The position numbers and the translations under genes were made by a program. A stretch of DNA of 64,000 bases, taken from Leifsonia xyli. Its GTDB lineage: Bacteria > Actinomycetota > Actinomycetes > Actinomycetales > Microbacteriaceae. Shown here piece by piece: positions 52,149 to 61,014 of the stretch (position 1 is the first letter of the stretch; each line of letters begins with the position of its first letter). The notes beneath the pieces are model-generated. The model worked only from the letters and a program-made list of their open reading frames with translations, had not been told where the DNA came from and made no database searches. The stretch spans positions 62,001 through 126,000 of the forward strand of contig QFQR01000007.1 of NCBI GenBank assembly GCA_003243275.1. Direction: 5' to 3'.

Positions 52149-52288
52149 GGCCGGAGCCTATCGAGGTGGGGATGCCGCACTCGTCATCCGGGTGGGGGAT
52201 GGGGATAAGCCGCCAGGTCGAATCCTGTGGAGGAATAAGCACCGTGTTCGTCATCGTTACGTCGGTGGAGTCGACCAGGATGGACACC

Positions 52289-53149
52289 ATGACCGAGACC
52301 CCCGCGCCCCAGACCGCCGCGCCCCAGACCGGCGTGCCCCAGACGCCTGAAGAGCAGTTCGCCTTCTACCACTCGCGTCGCGAGCTCGCGGTCGTGCAGC
52401 CGCAGGGCAGCCTCGCCCTCACCACGACGCAGGTGATCGACAGCGAGCAGACGGTGTGGGGGGTGCCGGGGCGCTGGTCCCCGCGCACCGACGGCGGCTC
52501 CGGCGTGCTGCTCACCGCATCCGCCGCAGACGGCATCCGGGTCGACGGGGGGCTCGTCGACGGCACGGTCGAGGTGCGCGCGAAGGACGACGCCGCACCG
52601 TCCGACATCCGGTTCAGCGACACCGTCACGGGCTTCGTCATCGCGCAGGAGGGCGGGCTCTACGCCGTGCGCGTCTGGGACGCGGAATCCGAGGCGATCC
52701 GCGACTTCGGGGGCATCGACGCCTTCCCCTACGACCCGAGCTGGGTCATCACCGCCGACTGGGCGCTCAACCCCGAGGGCACCACGGTCGGCTTCGAGCA
52801 CCTGAAAGACGACGGCAAGACGCGGGATGAGGTGGTGCCGGGGCGCATCACCTTCCGCCGCGACGGCGTCGACTACGACCTCGCCGCCTTCAAGTCGGGC
52901 CGGGCCCTGCAGTTGGTCTTCGCGGATGCCACCAACGGCGACACGAGCTACAGCGTCGGTCGCTTCCTGTTCGTGGCCCCCAACGCCGACGGCACCATCA
53001 CGCTCGACTTCAACCGCGCCGTGCTGCCGCCCTGCGCCTTCAGCTACGCCTTCAACTGCCCGCTGCCGCCGAAGCAGAACCGCTTCCCGTTCGCGATCGA
53101 GGCGGGCGAGAAGAACCCGGTCAAGAAGGACGGCAGCCCCCTGCACTGA
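52289..53149 (+). CDS. DUF1684 domain protein
   Basis: 286 residues. A Pro/Gln-rich N-terminus is followed by the DUF1684 domain (PEEQFAFYHSRRELAVV, GFVIAQEGGLYAVRVWD, then FNRAVLPPCAFSYAFNCPLP near the C-terminus with the conserved N-P-x-C-type segment). Members are cytosolic and uncharacterised. ATG 52289 (MTETPAPQ) is preferred because AGGA sits 8 bases upstream; ATG 52280 is possible. It is convergent to the VanZ-like gene across a hairpin. Confidence 0.85.
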   Translation: MTETPAPQTAAPQTGVPQTPEEQFAFYHSRRELAVVQPQGSLALTTTQVIDSEQTVWGVPGRWSPRTDGGSGVLLTASAADGIRVDGGLVDGTVEVRAKDDAAPSDIRFSDTVTGFVIAQEGGLYAVRVWDAESEAIRDFGGIDAFPYDPSWVITADWALNPEGTTVGFEHLKDDGKTRDEVVPGRITFRRDGVDYDLAAFKSGRALQLVFADATNGDTSYSVGRFLFVAPNADGTITLDFNRAVLPPCAFSYAFNCPLPPKQNRFPFAIEAGEKNPVKKDGSPLH

Positions 53150-53153
53150 GCTG

Positions 53154-53176
53154 CTCGCCCACGGCATCCGGGCGAG
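53154..53176. terminator. Hairpin between DUF1684 and VanZ-like genes
   Basis: Perfect 7-bp stem CTCGCCC (53154-53160) / GGGCGAG (53170-53176), 9-base loop, 5 bases after the DUF1684 stop and shortly before the convergent stop. Confidence 0.5.
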
Positions 53177-53187
53177 AGAGCGCGCCG

Positions 53188-53628
53188 CTACGCGGTGGGC
53201 GCGACCACGGCCGACCGCTCCGGGGCGGCGCGGCGCATCCGCCGCACCACGGCCACGAGCAGGGCTCCGAGGAGGGCGCCGAGGGTGTTGGTGAGCAGGT
53301 CGGCGATCGAGGAGTCGCGGGTGGGGAGGAACAGCTGCACGCCTTCGATGAGGCCGCTCGCCGCGAACCCGATGAGCGTCACCGACCACACCCGCATCCG
53401 GCGGAACGCGACCATCAGCAGAATGCCGAACGGCAGGAACATGGCCACGTTCGCGACGATGTTGACGCCGACATAGCTCGGGATGAGGGGGAGACCCTCG
53501 CGCGAGAGCCAGTGCGCGATGACGCCGAGGATCGGGTAGTTGCCCTTCCCCGTCGGCTGCGGCAGCCAGACGGCGAGTCCGACGACGACGAGGAACACGG
53601 GGAGAAGGATCCTCATCAGCGTGCGCAT
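53188..53628 (-). CDS. VanZ-like membrane protein
   Basis: 146 residues with four membrane helices. The motif NIVANVAMFLPFGILL, then GLIEGVQLFLPTRDSSIADLLTNTLGA (only the N-x-x-x-F-x-P-F-G and D-x-x-x-N elements matter) is the VanZ-like signature. The role is unclear; VanZ itself gives low-level teicoplanin resistance. ATG 53628 is the start; the much longer open frame is a shadow of the polymerase gene. Confidence 0.83.
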   Translation of the reverse strand: MRTLMRILLPVFLVVVGLAVWLPQPTGKGNYPILGVIAHWLSREGLPLIPSYVGVNIVANVAMFLPFGILLMVAFRRMRVWSVTLIGFAASGLIEGVQLFLPTRDSSIADLLTNTLGALLGALLVAVVRRMRRAAPERSAVVAPTA

Positions 53629-53706
53629 TCGCTCAGAATAGCGACCTCGGCACCGCGCCGTTCGATGAGACTCGCCGACGTCGGCGGTGCGCGTCAGGAT
53701 GGGGGC

Positions 53707-55353
53707 GTGTACCTCGCCGTGAGCTCGCCCGCGCCCGCGATCGTGGAGGTGGTGACCCTCGACGCGGACGGTGCCGAATCGGCGCGTGAACGGATCGCCG
53801 AACACGACTTCGTGGCGCGTGCCGCGGCGCTCGAGGCCGCGCATCCGCGCTGGGTCTGGGCCGACACGGCGCGGTGGTACCCGATGCTGCTCGCCGCCGG
53901 CGTGCGGGTCGAGCGCTGCGTCGACCTGCGGATGTGCCGCGCTGTCCTGCGGAGCGCCGTCGCCGCGGCGGGCACCGAGCTCGCGCGCGCCCCGCGTGAC
54001 CGCTGGGATGCTCCGCGCCCGGTGCCGACCGCATCCGATGCGCTCTTCGAGCTCGACGAGCCGGTCCCCGACGACGATCCGGTCGCCGAGTTCCGGCGGC
54101 AGCGGCAGGCGATCGCCGACTCCGCGGAGCCGGGGCGCCTCGCCCTGCTCACCGCGGCCGACAGCGTGGGTGCGCTCGTCGCCGTGGAGCTCACCTTCGC
54201 CGGGCTGCCGTGGGACGCCGCCCGGCACGACCGCATCCTCACCGGGTTGCTCGGGGAGCGGATGCCGGGCGGCCGGCCCGCCGAGATGGAACGTCTCGTG
54301 GGCGAGATCCGTGCGGCGCTGGACGACCAGACGGTGAACCCGGACTCGCCGCCGGCCCTCCTCAAATCGTTGCAGCGCGCGGGCGTGCGGGTCGCCACCA
54401 CGAGCCGTTGGGAGTTGCGAGAGCTCGAGCATCCGGTGATCGCGCCGCTGCTCGCCTACAAGAAGCTCGCGCGGCTTCACACCGCGAACGGCTGGGCCTG
54501 GCTCGCCGAGTGGGTGCACGAGGGCCGGTTCCGGCCGGTCTACGTGCCGGCCGGGGTCGTGACGGGGCGTTGGGCGTCGGATGGCGGGGGTGCTCTGCAG
54601 CTGCCCCGGCAGGTGCGCGGTGCCGTGGTCGCCGACCCGGGGTGGAAGCTCGTCGTCGCCGATGCTGCCCAACTCGAGCCACGCGTGCTCGCCGCGATGT
54701 CCGGCGACGAGGCGATAGCGCGCGCGGGTCGCGCCCATGATCTCTACCAGGGCATGGTCGACTCCGGTGCCGTCGAGACCCGGTCGCAGGCGAAGTACGG
54801 CATGCTCGGGGCGATCTACGGCGGCACCACGGGCGAGTCGGGGCGGATGCGCCCGCGCATCGAGCGCGCCTTCCCCCGCGCGATGGCCTTCGTCGAGGCT
54901 GCTGCCCGCGCGGGCGAGGCAGGTGACTCGGTCGTGACCTGGCTCGGGCGCACCTCGCCGCCTCGCCGCGGCACCGGCTACGACGAGACGCGCAGCGACG
55001 ACGAACGTGCTCGCGAACGCAGCGACGGCCGAGCCTGGGGGCGGTTCACCCGCAACTTCGTCGTGCAGGGCACCGCGGCCGAGTGGGCGCTGTGCTGGAT
55101 GGGAGCCCTCCGCCGGATGCTGTGGCAGCTCGGCGGCGGAGACACGGCATCCGCGTCGCTCACCGAGCGGCCGCACCTGGTGTTCTTCCTCCACGACGAG
55201 CTCATCGTGCACACGCCCGCCGCGCACGCGGACGCGGTCGCGGAGGCCTTGCGCGCCTCGGCGGCGGAGGCAGGTCGCCTGCTTTTCGGCGGGGCACCCG
55301 TCGAGTTCTCGCTCACGGTCGCGATCGTCGACAGCTATGCCGACGCCAAGTGA
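53707..55353 (+). CDS. Family A DNA polymerase-like protein with degenerate exonuclease region
   Basis: 548 residues, shorter than PolA (about 900). There is no 5'-nuclease domain, and the N-terminal third lacks the Asp-x-Glu exonuclease motifs. The polymerase core keeps motif A as DAAQLEPRVLA (the metal Asp and Glu retained, usual DYSQIELR changed), motif B as RSQAKYGMLGAIYGG (Lys and Tyr kept) and motif C as LHDELIVHT. These actinobacterial proteins are often annotated as bifunctional exonuclease/polymerases; the true activity is unknown. GTG 53707 is preferred (MYLAVSSPAP). It lies 33 bases ahead of a DUF3145-gene promoter of its own type. Confidence 0.78.
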   Translation: MYLAVSSPAPAIVEVVTLDADGAESARERIAEHDFVARAAALEAAHPRWVWADTARWYPMLLAAGVRVERCVDLRMCRAVLRSAVAAAGTELARAPRDRWDAPRPVPTASDALFELDEPVPDDDPVAEFRRQRQAIADSAEPGRLALLTAADSVGALVAVELTFAGLPWDAARHDRILTGLLGERMPGGRPAEMERLVGEIRAALDDQTVNPDSPPALLKSLQRAGVRVATTSRWELRELEHPVIAPLLAYKKLARLHTANGWAWLAEWVHEGRFRPVYVPAGVVTGRWASDGGGALQLPRQVRGAVVADPGWKLVVADAAQLEPRVLAAMSGDEAIARAGRAHDLYQGMVDSGAVETRSQAKYGMLGAIYGGTTGESGRMRPRIERAFPRAMAFVEAAARAGEAGDSVVTWLGRTSPPRRGTGYDETRSDDERARERSDGRAWGRFTRNFVVQGTAAEWALCWMGALRRMLWQLGGGDTASASLTERPHLVFFLHDELIVHTPAAHADAVAEALRASAAEAGRLLFGGAPVEFSLTVAIVDSYADAK

Positions 55354-55373
55354 GCACACGCCGAACGACACGC

Positions 55374-55403
55374 TTGTGATTTCGCCTGCCGACCAGGCAT
55401 AAT
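55374..55403 (+). promoter_or_regulatory. Sigma-70-type promoter for the DUF3145 gene
   Basis: TTGTGA (55374-55379) and CATAAT (55398-55403), spacing 18 bases, 68 bases before GTG 55471. Confidence 0.65.
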
Positions 55404-55470
55404 CGCAGCAAGCAACAGCGCACGTACGTCAGGTCGATGGGGAAGTCGCATCTGACGAACGGAGAGAAAA

Positions 55471-55974
55471 GTGGCTGCTGCGATCACGCGCGGAGTGGTG
55501 TATGTCCACTCCGCCCCTCGTGCTCTCTGCCCGCATGTCGAGTGGGCAGCCGGTCGTGCCCTCGGGCGTGCCGTCAACTTCGACTGGCGTCCGCAGGCGG
55601 TGCTTCCGGGGAGCCAGCGCACCGAGTACTACTGGGAGGGCCCCCGCGGCACGGGAGCCGACCTGGCCTCCGCGCTCCGTGGCTGGGAGCACCTGCGCTA
55701 CGAGGTCACCGAGGATGCCGGCCTCGGCACCGACGGCGGACGCTGGATGCACACCCCCGACCTCGGCATCTTCTTCGCGCAGACCGACACCGCGGGCAAC
55801 CTCGTGGTGCCCGAGGATCGCATCCGGGCCGCCATGGAATCGGCCGGCTCCGACGCCTTCGAGCTGCACCGCGAGCTGCGGCTCGCCCTCGGCCAGGCCT
55901 GGGACGACGAGCTCGAACCCTTCCGCTACGCGGGCGAGGACTCGCCCGTTCGATGGCTCCACAAGGTCGGATAG
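55471..55974 (+). CDS. DUF3145 protein
   Basis: 167 residues, length typical of DUF3145. It begins MAAAITRGVVYVHSAPRALC and has HVEWAAGRALG and RWMHTPDLGIFFAQTD. The family is confined to actinobacteria and of unknown function. GTG 55471 has GGAGAG upstream. It has its own promoter and is followed by a 50-residue small ORF. The neighbouring minus-strand fab operon is convergent. Confidence 0.88.
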   Translation: MAAAITRGVVYVHSAPRALCPHVEWAAGRALGRAVNFDWRPQAVLPGSQRTEYYWEGPRGTGADLASALRGWEHLRYEVTEDAGLGTDGGRWMHTPDLGIFFAQTDTAGNLVVPEDRIRAAMESAGSDAFELHRELRLALGQAWDDELEPFRYAGEDSPVRWLHKVG

Positions 55975-55992
55975 CGCAAAGGAGCGCACGAG

Positions 55993-56145
55993 ATGCTGAA
56001 GACGAACGACATCGACCTGCGGGCGATCCTCGACGAACTCGAGGAGCCGCTCGTGCAGCTGCTGGAGGTGGCGGCCGTCGAGGCTGCCGATGACGGCTTC
56101 GACGGGGTGTGCGCGGAGCACGAAGGCTGCCGCATCATCCGCTGA
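55993..56145 (+). CDS. Small acidic protein of 50 residues
   Basis: ATG 55993 to TGA 56145 encodes a 50-residue protein starting MLKTNDIDLRAILDELEE and ending CRIIR, very acidic and helical in its first 35 residues, with two cysteines late (VCAEHEGC). AAAGGAG lies 8 bases upstream, and it begins 18 bases after DUF3145, so it is likely translated from the same message. I do not recognise a family. Confidence 0.6.
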   Translation: MLKTNDIDLRAILDELEEPLVQLLEVAAVEAADDGFDGVCAEHEGCRIIR

Positions 56146-56196
56146 CCCCCGAGGCGGCCCGCGAGCGGACGCGGCTCGAGACCGTCGTCGCGTGCG

Positions 56197-57432
56197 TCAC
56201 ACCGAGCGGAACGCCACCACCGAGTTGTGCCCGCCGAAGCCGAACGAGTTCGAGATCGCGAGCTGCGCACCGTCACCGAGCGGACGCGGCGAGGTCACGA
56301 CGTCGAGCGGGATCTCGGGGTCCTGCTCGGTCAGGTTGATGGTCGGCGGCGCGAGCCGCTGCTGCACCGCGAGGATCGTGAAGATCGCCTCGAGAGCGCC
56401 CGTGCCGCCCAGCAGGTGACCGGTCGAGGCCTTGGTCGCCGACACGGGGATGCCGTGCACGCGATCGCCGAACACGGCCAGCAGCGCCTTGTACTCGGCG
56501 ATGTCGCCGACCGGCGTGCTGGTCGCGTGCGCGTTGATGTGGGTCACCTCGTCGGGTGTGGCACCCGCCTGCGCGAGCGCGGCGTGCACCGCGCGCGAGG
56601 CGCCCCAACCCTCGGGGTCGGGCGCCGTGATGTGGTACGAGTCGCTCGTGACGCCTCCGCCGACGAGCTCGGCGTAGATCTTGGCACCGCGGGCCTTCGC
56701 GTACTCCTCGGTCTCGAGCACGATCGAGGCGGCCCCCTCGCCCATGACGAAGCCGTCGCGACTCACGTCGTAGGGGCGGGACGCCGTCTCGGGGGAGTCG
56801 TTGCGCTTCGAGAGCGCCTGCATCGACGAGAACGACGCGAGCGTGATGCCGTGGATCGCCGACTCGGTGCCGCCCGCGATGATGATGTCGGCGAGGCCCT
56901 GCTGCAGGTGGTCGTAGGCGTTCGCGATCGCCTCGGTGCTGGAGGCGCACGCGGAGACGTCGGTGCGCGCGAAGGCGCGGGCGCCGAGGTGCATGCTCAC
57001 GGCGGCCGCGGCCGCGTTCGGCATGAGCATCGGGACCGTCATCGGAAGCACCCGTCGCGGGCCCTTCTCCTTGAGGGTGTCCCAGGCATCCAGGAGCGTC
57101 CAGAGACCTCCGATGCCGGTGGAGTACTCCACGCCGAGCCGCTCGGGCTCGATGTCGGGTGCCCCGGCGTCGGCCCACGCCTCACGCGAGGCGATGAGTG
57201 CGAACTGGCTCATCGGGTCGAGGCGCTTGATCTCCTGACGCTCGAGCACCTGATCCGGGCGCACCTTCGCCTCGGCGGCGAAGGTGACCGGGAGCTCCAA
57301 CTCGGCCACCCACTCGTGGGTGAGCGAACGGGCGCCGGACTCACCGGCGAGCAGGGCATTCCAGGTGTCGGGGGCGGTGCCGCCGAGGGGCGACGAGGTG
57401 CCGATACCGGTGACGACGATCTTCTTGGTCAT
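56197..57432 (-). CDS. fabF: Beta-ketoacyl-ACP synthase II
   Basis: 411 residues, full-length thiolase-fold KAS II. The active Cys is in SACASSTEAIA, and the catalytic His residues are in NAHATSTPVGD and KASTGHLLGGTGALE. It elongates acyl-ACP with malonyl-ACP in type II fatty acid synthesis. ATG 57432 is the start. It is the last gene of the fabD-fabH-acpP-fabF operon, separated from acpP by a strong hairpin. Confidence 0.95.
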   Translation of the reverse strand: MTKKIVVTGIGTSSPLGGTAPDTWNALLAGESGARSLTHEWVAELELPVTFAAEAKVRPDQVLERQEIKRLDPMSQFALIASREAWADAGAPDIEPERLGVEYSTGIGGLWTLLDAWDTLKEKGPRRVLPMTVPMLMPNAAAAAVSMHLGARAFARTDVSACASSTEAIANAYDHLQQGLADIIIAGGTESAIHGITLASFSSMQALSKRNDSPETASRPYDVSRDGFVMGEGAASIVLETEEYAKARGAKIYAELVGGGVTSDSYHITAPDPEGWGASRAVHAALAQAGATPDEVTHINAHATSTPVGDIAEYKALLAVFGDRVHGIPVSATKASTGHLLGGTGALEAIFTILAVQQRLAPPTINLTEQDPEIPLDVVTSPRPLGDGAQLAISNSFGFGGHNSVVAFRSV

Positions 57433-57488
57433 TCGAAGTACTCCGAGAGGTGGTGGAACGCGCCCCGCGGGGTGTGCGGGGTGGGGGA

Positions 57489-57521
57489 GTCGGGCGGGGA
57501 CGGGATGCGTCCCCGCCCGAC
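57489..57521 (-). terminator. Strong hairpin (attenuator) between acpP and fabF
   Basis: Perfect 13-bp stem GTCGGGCGGGGAC (57489-57501) / GTCCCCGCCCGAC (57509-57521) with a 7-base loop, 5 bases after the acpP stop. It likely limits transcription or mRNA decay so that acpP exceeds fabF. Confidence 0.65.
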
Positions 57522-57526
57522 GTCGA

Positions 57527-57775
57527 TCAGCTCTGGGCGCCGACGATGTAGCTGACGGCGTCGCCGACGGTCTTGAGGTTCTTGACCTCTTCGTCGGGGA
57601 TCTTGACGTCGAACTTCTCCTCGGCGTTGACCACGATGGTCATCATCGAGATGGAGTCGATGTCCAGGTCGTCGGTGAACGACTTGTCGAGCTCGACGGT
57701 GTCCGCCGCGATGCCGGTCTCGTCGTTGATGAGCTCAGCCAGGCCGGCGAGGACTTCTTCGGTGGACAGTGCCAT
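57527..57775 (-). CDS. acpP: Acyl carrier protein
   Basis: 82 residues, acidic, four-helix. The phosphopantetheine-bearing Ser41 lies in DIDSISMM, a slight variant of D-S-L. It carries the growing acyl chain in the type II pathway. ATG 57775 has TAGGAG upstream at 9 bases. It sits between fabH and fabF; a hairpin follows. Confidence 0.95.
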   Translation of the reverse strand: MALSTEEVLAGLAELINDETGIAADTVELDKSFTDDLDIDSISMMTIVVNAEEKFDVKIPDEEVKNLKTVGDAVSYIVGAQS

Positions 57776-57815
57776 GTTGATTTCTCCTAGGGGTGTCGAG
57801 TGACCGGGGACAAGT

Positions 57816-58817
57816 TTAGGGGAGGCGCACGACCTGGGCCCCGAAGACGAGGCCCGCGCCGAAACCGATCTGCAGCGAGAGGCCGCCCGAGAGCTCCGGG
57901 TGCTCCTCGAGCAGACGGTGCGTGGCGAGCGGGATGGATGCCGCCGAGGTGTTGCCGGTCGTCTCGATGTCGCGTCCGATGATCACGTGCTCGGGGAGCT
58001 TCAACTGCTTCGCGAGCTCGTCGATGATGCGCATGTTCGCCTGGTGCGGCACGAAGGCGGCGAGCTGCTCGGCGGTGACCCCCGCCGCTTCCAGCGTCTG
58101 CTTGGCGACCTTCGCCATCTCCCAGACGGCCCAGCGGAACACCGTCTGACCGTCCTGGCGCATCGTGGGCCACGGCTTGACCTTGTCGAGGTACTCCTCG
58201 AAGGTCGCATTCATGCCGACCGCATCCCACTTGGAGCCGTCGGAGCCCCACACCGTTCTCGAGACCCCCGGCTCGTCGGAGGGCCCGAGGATCGCCGCCC
58301 CCGCGCCGTCGCCGAGCAGGAACGAGATCGAGCGGTCTTCGGGGTGCACGTACTGCGAGAGCTTCTCGGCGCCGACCACGAGCACGTACTCGGCGGCACC
58401 GGCCCGGATGAGGGCGTCGGCTTGCGCGATCCCGTAGGTGTAGCCGGCGCAGGCCGCGCTGATGTCGTAGGCGGGCGCGGGCGAGGCGCCGATCCGCTCG
58501 GCGAGCAGCGTCGACATCGAGGGGGTGACGGCGACGTTGCTGATGGTCGAGACGAGCACCGCGCCGATCCGCGACGGGTCGATCCCCGACTTCTCGAGCG
58601 CCTCGCGCGAGGCCACCTCGGCGAGGTCGATCGCGTCGACGCCCTTCGAGGCGCGCTTGCGGGTGATGATGCCTGTGCGCTGCCGGATCCACTCGTCGCT
58701 CGAGTCGATCGGGCCGACGAGCTCGTCGTTCGACACCACGAGGTCGCCGCGTGCGGCGCCGAGGGCGAGGATGCGGCTGCCGGGGGCGCCCTGCGCCTGC
58801 TGGAGGTGGACGGTCAC
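57816..58817 (-). CDS. fabH: Beta-ketoacyl-ACP synthase III
   Basis: 333 residues, thiolase fold. The catalytic triad is visible: Cys in AACAGYTYG, His in VPHQANMRI and Asn in TTGNTSAAS. It starts chains by condensing an acyl-CoA with malonyl-ACP; in actinobacteria this enzyme selects branched primers. GTG 58817 overlaps the fabD stop by 4 bases (GTGA); the longer open frame is a shadow of fabD. Confidence 0.95.
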   Translation of the reverse strand: MTVHLQQAQGAPGSRILALGAARGDLVVSNDELVGPIDSSDEWIRQRTGIITRKRASKGVDAIDLAEVASREALEKSGIDPSRIGAVLVSTISNVAVTPSMSTLLAERIGASPAPAYDISAACAGYTYGIAQADALIRAGAAEYVLVVGAEKLSQYVHPEDRSISFLLGDGAGAAILGPSDEPGVSRTVWGSDGSKWDAVGMNATFEEYLDKVKPWPTMRQDGQTVFRWAVWEMAKVAKQTLEAAGVTAEQLAAFVPHQANMRIIDELAKQLKLPEHVIIGRDIETTGNTSAASIPLATHRLLEEHPELSGGLSLQIGFGAGLVFGAQVVRLP

Positions 58818-59740
58818 GCGGCGGTCTCCTGATCGATGAGGGCGTGGGCGGCGGGGAGGTCGTCCGGGGTCTTCACGGCGACGGTCGGCAGCCCCTTGAG
58901 TCCTCGCTTCGCGAGCCCGACGAGCGCACCCGCGGGGGCGAGCTCGATGAGGCCCGTGACGCCGGCGGCCGCGAAGGCCTCCATGTCGAGGTCCCAGCGC
59001 ACGGGGGAGGCGACCTGGCCGACGACGAGGTCGAGGAACGCCCGCCCGGATGCGATGGTCGAGCCGTCGCGGTTCGTCCAGATGGTGAGGCTCGGATCGG
59101 CCACCTCGACCTCGGCGGCCGCGGCGCGCAGCGCCTCGACGGCCGACTCCATGTAGCGGGTGTGGAAGGCCCCCGCCACCTGGAGCGGGATGACCCGGGC
59201 ACCCGCGGGGGGCGCGGCCTGCAGCTGGGCGAGCGCGTCGCGGGCACCCGCGACGACGATCTGCCCACCGCCGTTGAAGTTGGCGGGCGAGAGACCCAGC
59301 GCGTCGAGCTGGGTCAGCAGTTCCGCCTCGTCGGCGCCGATGACGGCGCTCATGCCGGTGTCGGCGAGCGAGGCCGCCGTCGCCATGGCGCGACCGCGCA
59401 GTGCGACGAGACGCATCGCATCCGCTTCGCTCAGGATCCCGGCGCCGGCTGCGGCCGCGAGCTCGCCCACCGAGTGCCCGGCGATGCCGGCCACCTTCTC
59501 GCGCCGCCCCTCGAGCACCGCGCCGAGGGCGAGCAGCGAGGCGCCGACGATGAGCGGCTGCGCGATCGCCGTGTCGCGGATGGTGTCGGCGTCCGACACC
59601 GTGCCGTGCGCGCGCAGATCGACGCCTGCCGCGTCGGAGAGCGCCGCGAGGTGCTCGGCGAAGCGGGGCTCGGCGAGCCACGGCTCGAGGAATCCGGGAG
59701 TCTGGGAGCCCTGTCCGGGCGCGACGATCACAACGGTCAC
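58814..59740 (-). CDS. fabD: Malonyl-CoA:ACP transacylase
   Basis: 308 residues. The opening is IVAPGQGSQTPGFL, the catalytic Ser is in AGHSVGELAAA, and the Arg/His region (VAGAFHTRYM) is present. It loads malonyl onto ACP for fabF and fabH. GTG 59740 is the start. First gene of the fab operon, 76 bases downstream of fasR and overlapping fabH. Confidence 0.93.
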   Translation of the reverse strand: MTVVIVAPGQGSQTPGFLEPWLAEPRFAEHLAALSDAAGVDLRAHGTVSDADTIRDTAIAQPLIVGASLLALGAVLEGRREKVAGIAGHSVGELAAAAGAGILSEADAMRLVALRGRAMATAASLADTGMSAVIGADEAELLTQLDALGLSPANFNGGGQIVVAGARDALAQLQAAPPAGARVIPLQVAGAFHTRYMESAVEALRAAAAEVEVADPSLTIWTNRDGSTIASGRAFLDLVVGQVASPVRWDLDMEAFAAAGVTGLIELAPAGALVGLAKRGLKGLPTVAVKTPDDLPAAHALIDQETAA

Positions 59741-59816
59741 CTGACCATCCTGCCAACTCGCGGCGCGCCTCGTGGCATACGCCCCACGAGAAATCCGCCG
59801 CGACCTTGGGGGATGC

Positions 59817-61001
59817 CTACAGGGCGTCGGGCTTGCGGCCCGTGTCGGCGATCGAGCCGACGATGAGCGCGGTCTGCAGGATCAGGGCCTCGCGGGCCCC
59901 CGTGGCATCCCAGCCGATGATCTCGCTGATCCGCTTGAGGCGATAGCGCACCGTGTTGGCGTGCACGAACAGCTCGCGAGCGGTCGCCTCGAGCGAGCGA
60001 CCGTTGTCGAGGTAGGCCCACAGGGTGAGCAGCAGCTCGCCCGAGTGATCCTTGAGGGGCTGGTAGATGCGGGCGATGAGCGTCGCCCGGGCGAGCGGGT
60101 CGCCGGCCAGGGCGCGTTCGGGGAGCAGGTCGTCGGCGAGCACCGGACGCGGCGCGTTCCGCCACGACCGGGCGACCGCGAATCCGGCGAGGGCTGCGCG
60201 GGCACTGCGTGCCGCGTCGACGAGCGAGGGCACCTCGTGCCCGAGCACCAGGAATCCCGGCCCGAAGCCCGGCTCGAGCTGCCGAGCGATCTCGATGAAG
60301 GCCAGCGGATCGCGCACCTCGGCGTCGTCCTTCGGCTCCACCCGTCCGATCACGAGCACGAGGCGCGAGCCCTGCACCCCGATCAGCACATCGGCATCGA
60401 GGTGCCGCGCGGTGCGGCGCAACTGGTCGACGTCGAGCATCCGCGGGGCCGTGCCGACGAGCACCGAGACGGAGCCGTGGCCGTTCCAGCCGAGCGCGGC
60501 GACCCGGCTCGGGAGCTCGCTGTCGTACTCTCCCGTCAGGATCGAGTCCACCACGAGGGCTTCGAGCCGTGCGTCCCACAGCCCGCGGGCCTCCGCGGCG
60601 CGCGCGTAGACGTCCGCCGCGGCGAAGGCGATCTCCCGCGAATAGAGCAGGATCGCCTCGCGCAGCTCCTCGCTCGAGCTCGTGACGCGCTCCTCGACCA
60701 CCTCGACCGTCACCCGGATGAGCTGCAGCGTCTGCTGCAGGCTCACCGAGCGCAACAGCTCGCGTGGGGCGGCGCCGAACACATCCGCGGCGATCCACGG
60801 CGTGGAACTCGGATCGTCGTACCAGGAGATGAACGAGGTGATGCCCGCCTGGGCGACGAGGCCGACGGCGCTGCGTCGCCCGGGCGGCATCTCCCGATAC
60901 CAGGGGAGGGTGTCGTCGAGTCGTTTGAGCGTCGTGGTCGCGAGCTCGCCCGACAGCGTGCGCAGCCAGGCGAGCGTCTGCGCCTTCGTCCTCTCCGCCA
61001 C
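59817..61001 (-). CDS. fasR: FasR-type PucR family transcriptional activator
   Basis: 394 residues. A middle GGDEF-like/CdaR region precedes a C-terminal PucR helix-turn-helix (SLEATARELFVHANTVRYRL, residues about 340-360). It is a homologue of Streptomyces FasR, which binds upstream of fabD and activates the fabD-fabH-acpP-fabF operon; it occupies the same position here. ATG 61001 is the start. A small gap of 13 bases separates it from aceE, which is transcribed in the same direction. Confidence 0.85.
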   Translation of the reverse strand: MAERTKAQTLAWLRTLSGELATTTLKRLDDTLPWYREMPPGRRSAVGLVAQAGITSFISWYDDPSSTPWIAADVFGAAPRELLRSVSLQQTLQLIRVTVEVVEERVTSSSEELREAILLYSREIAFAAADVYARAAEARGLWDARLEALVVDSILTGEYDSELPSRVAALGWNGHGSVSVLVGTAPRMLDVDQLRRTARHLDADVLIGVQGSRLVLVIGRVEPKDDAEVRDPLAFIEIARQLEPGFGPGFLVLGHEVPSLVDAARSARAALAGFAVARSWRNAPRPVLADDLLPERALAGDPLARATLIARIYQPLKDHSGELLLTLWAYLDNGRSLEATARELFVHANTVRYRLKRISEIIGWDATGAREALILQTALIVGSIADTGRKPDAL

Positions 61002-61014
61002 GGGGGGCGTCGGC

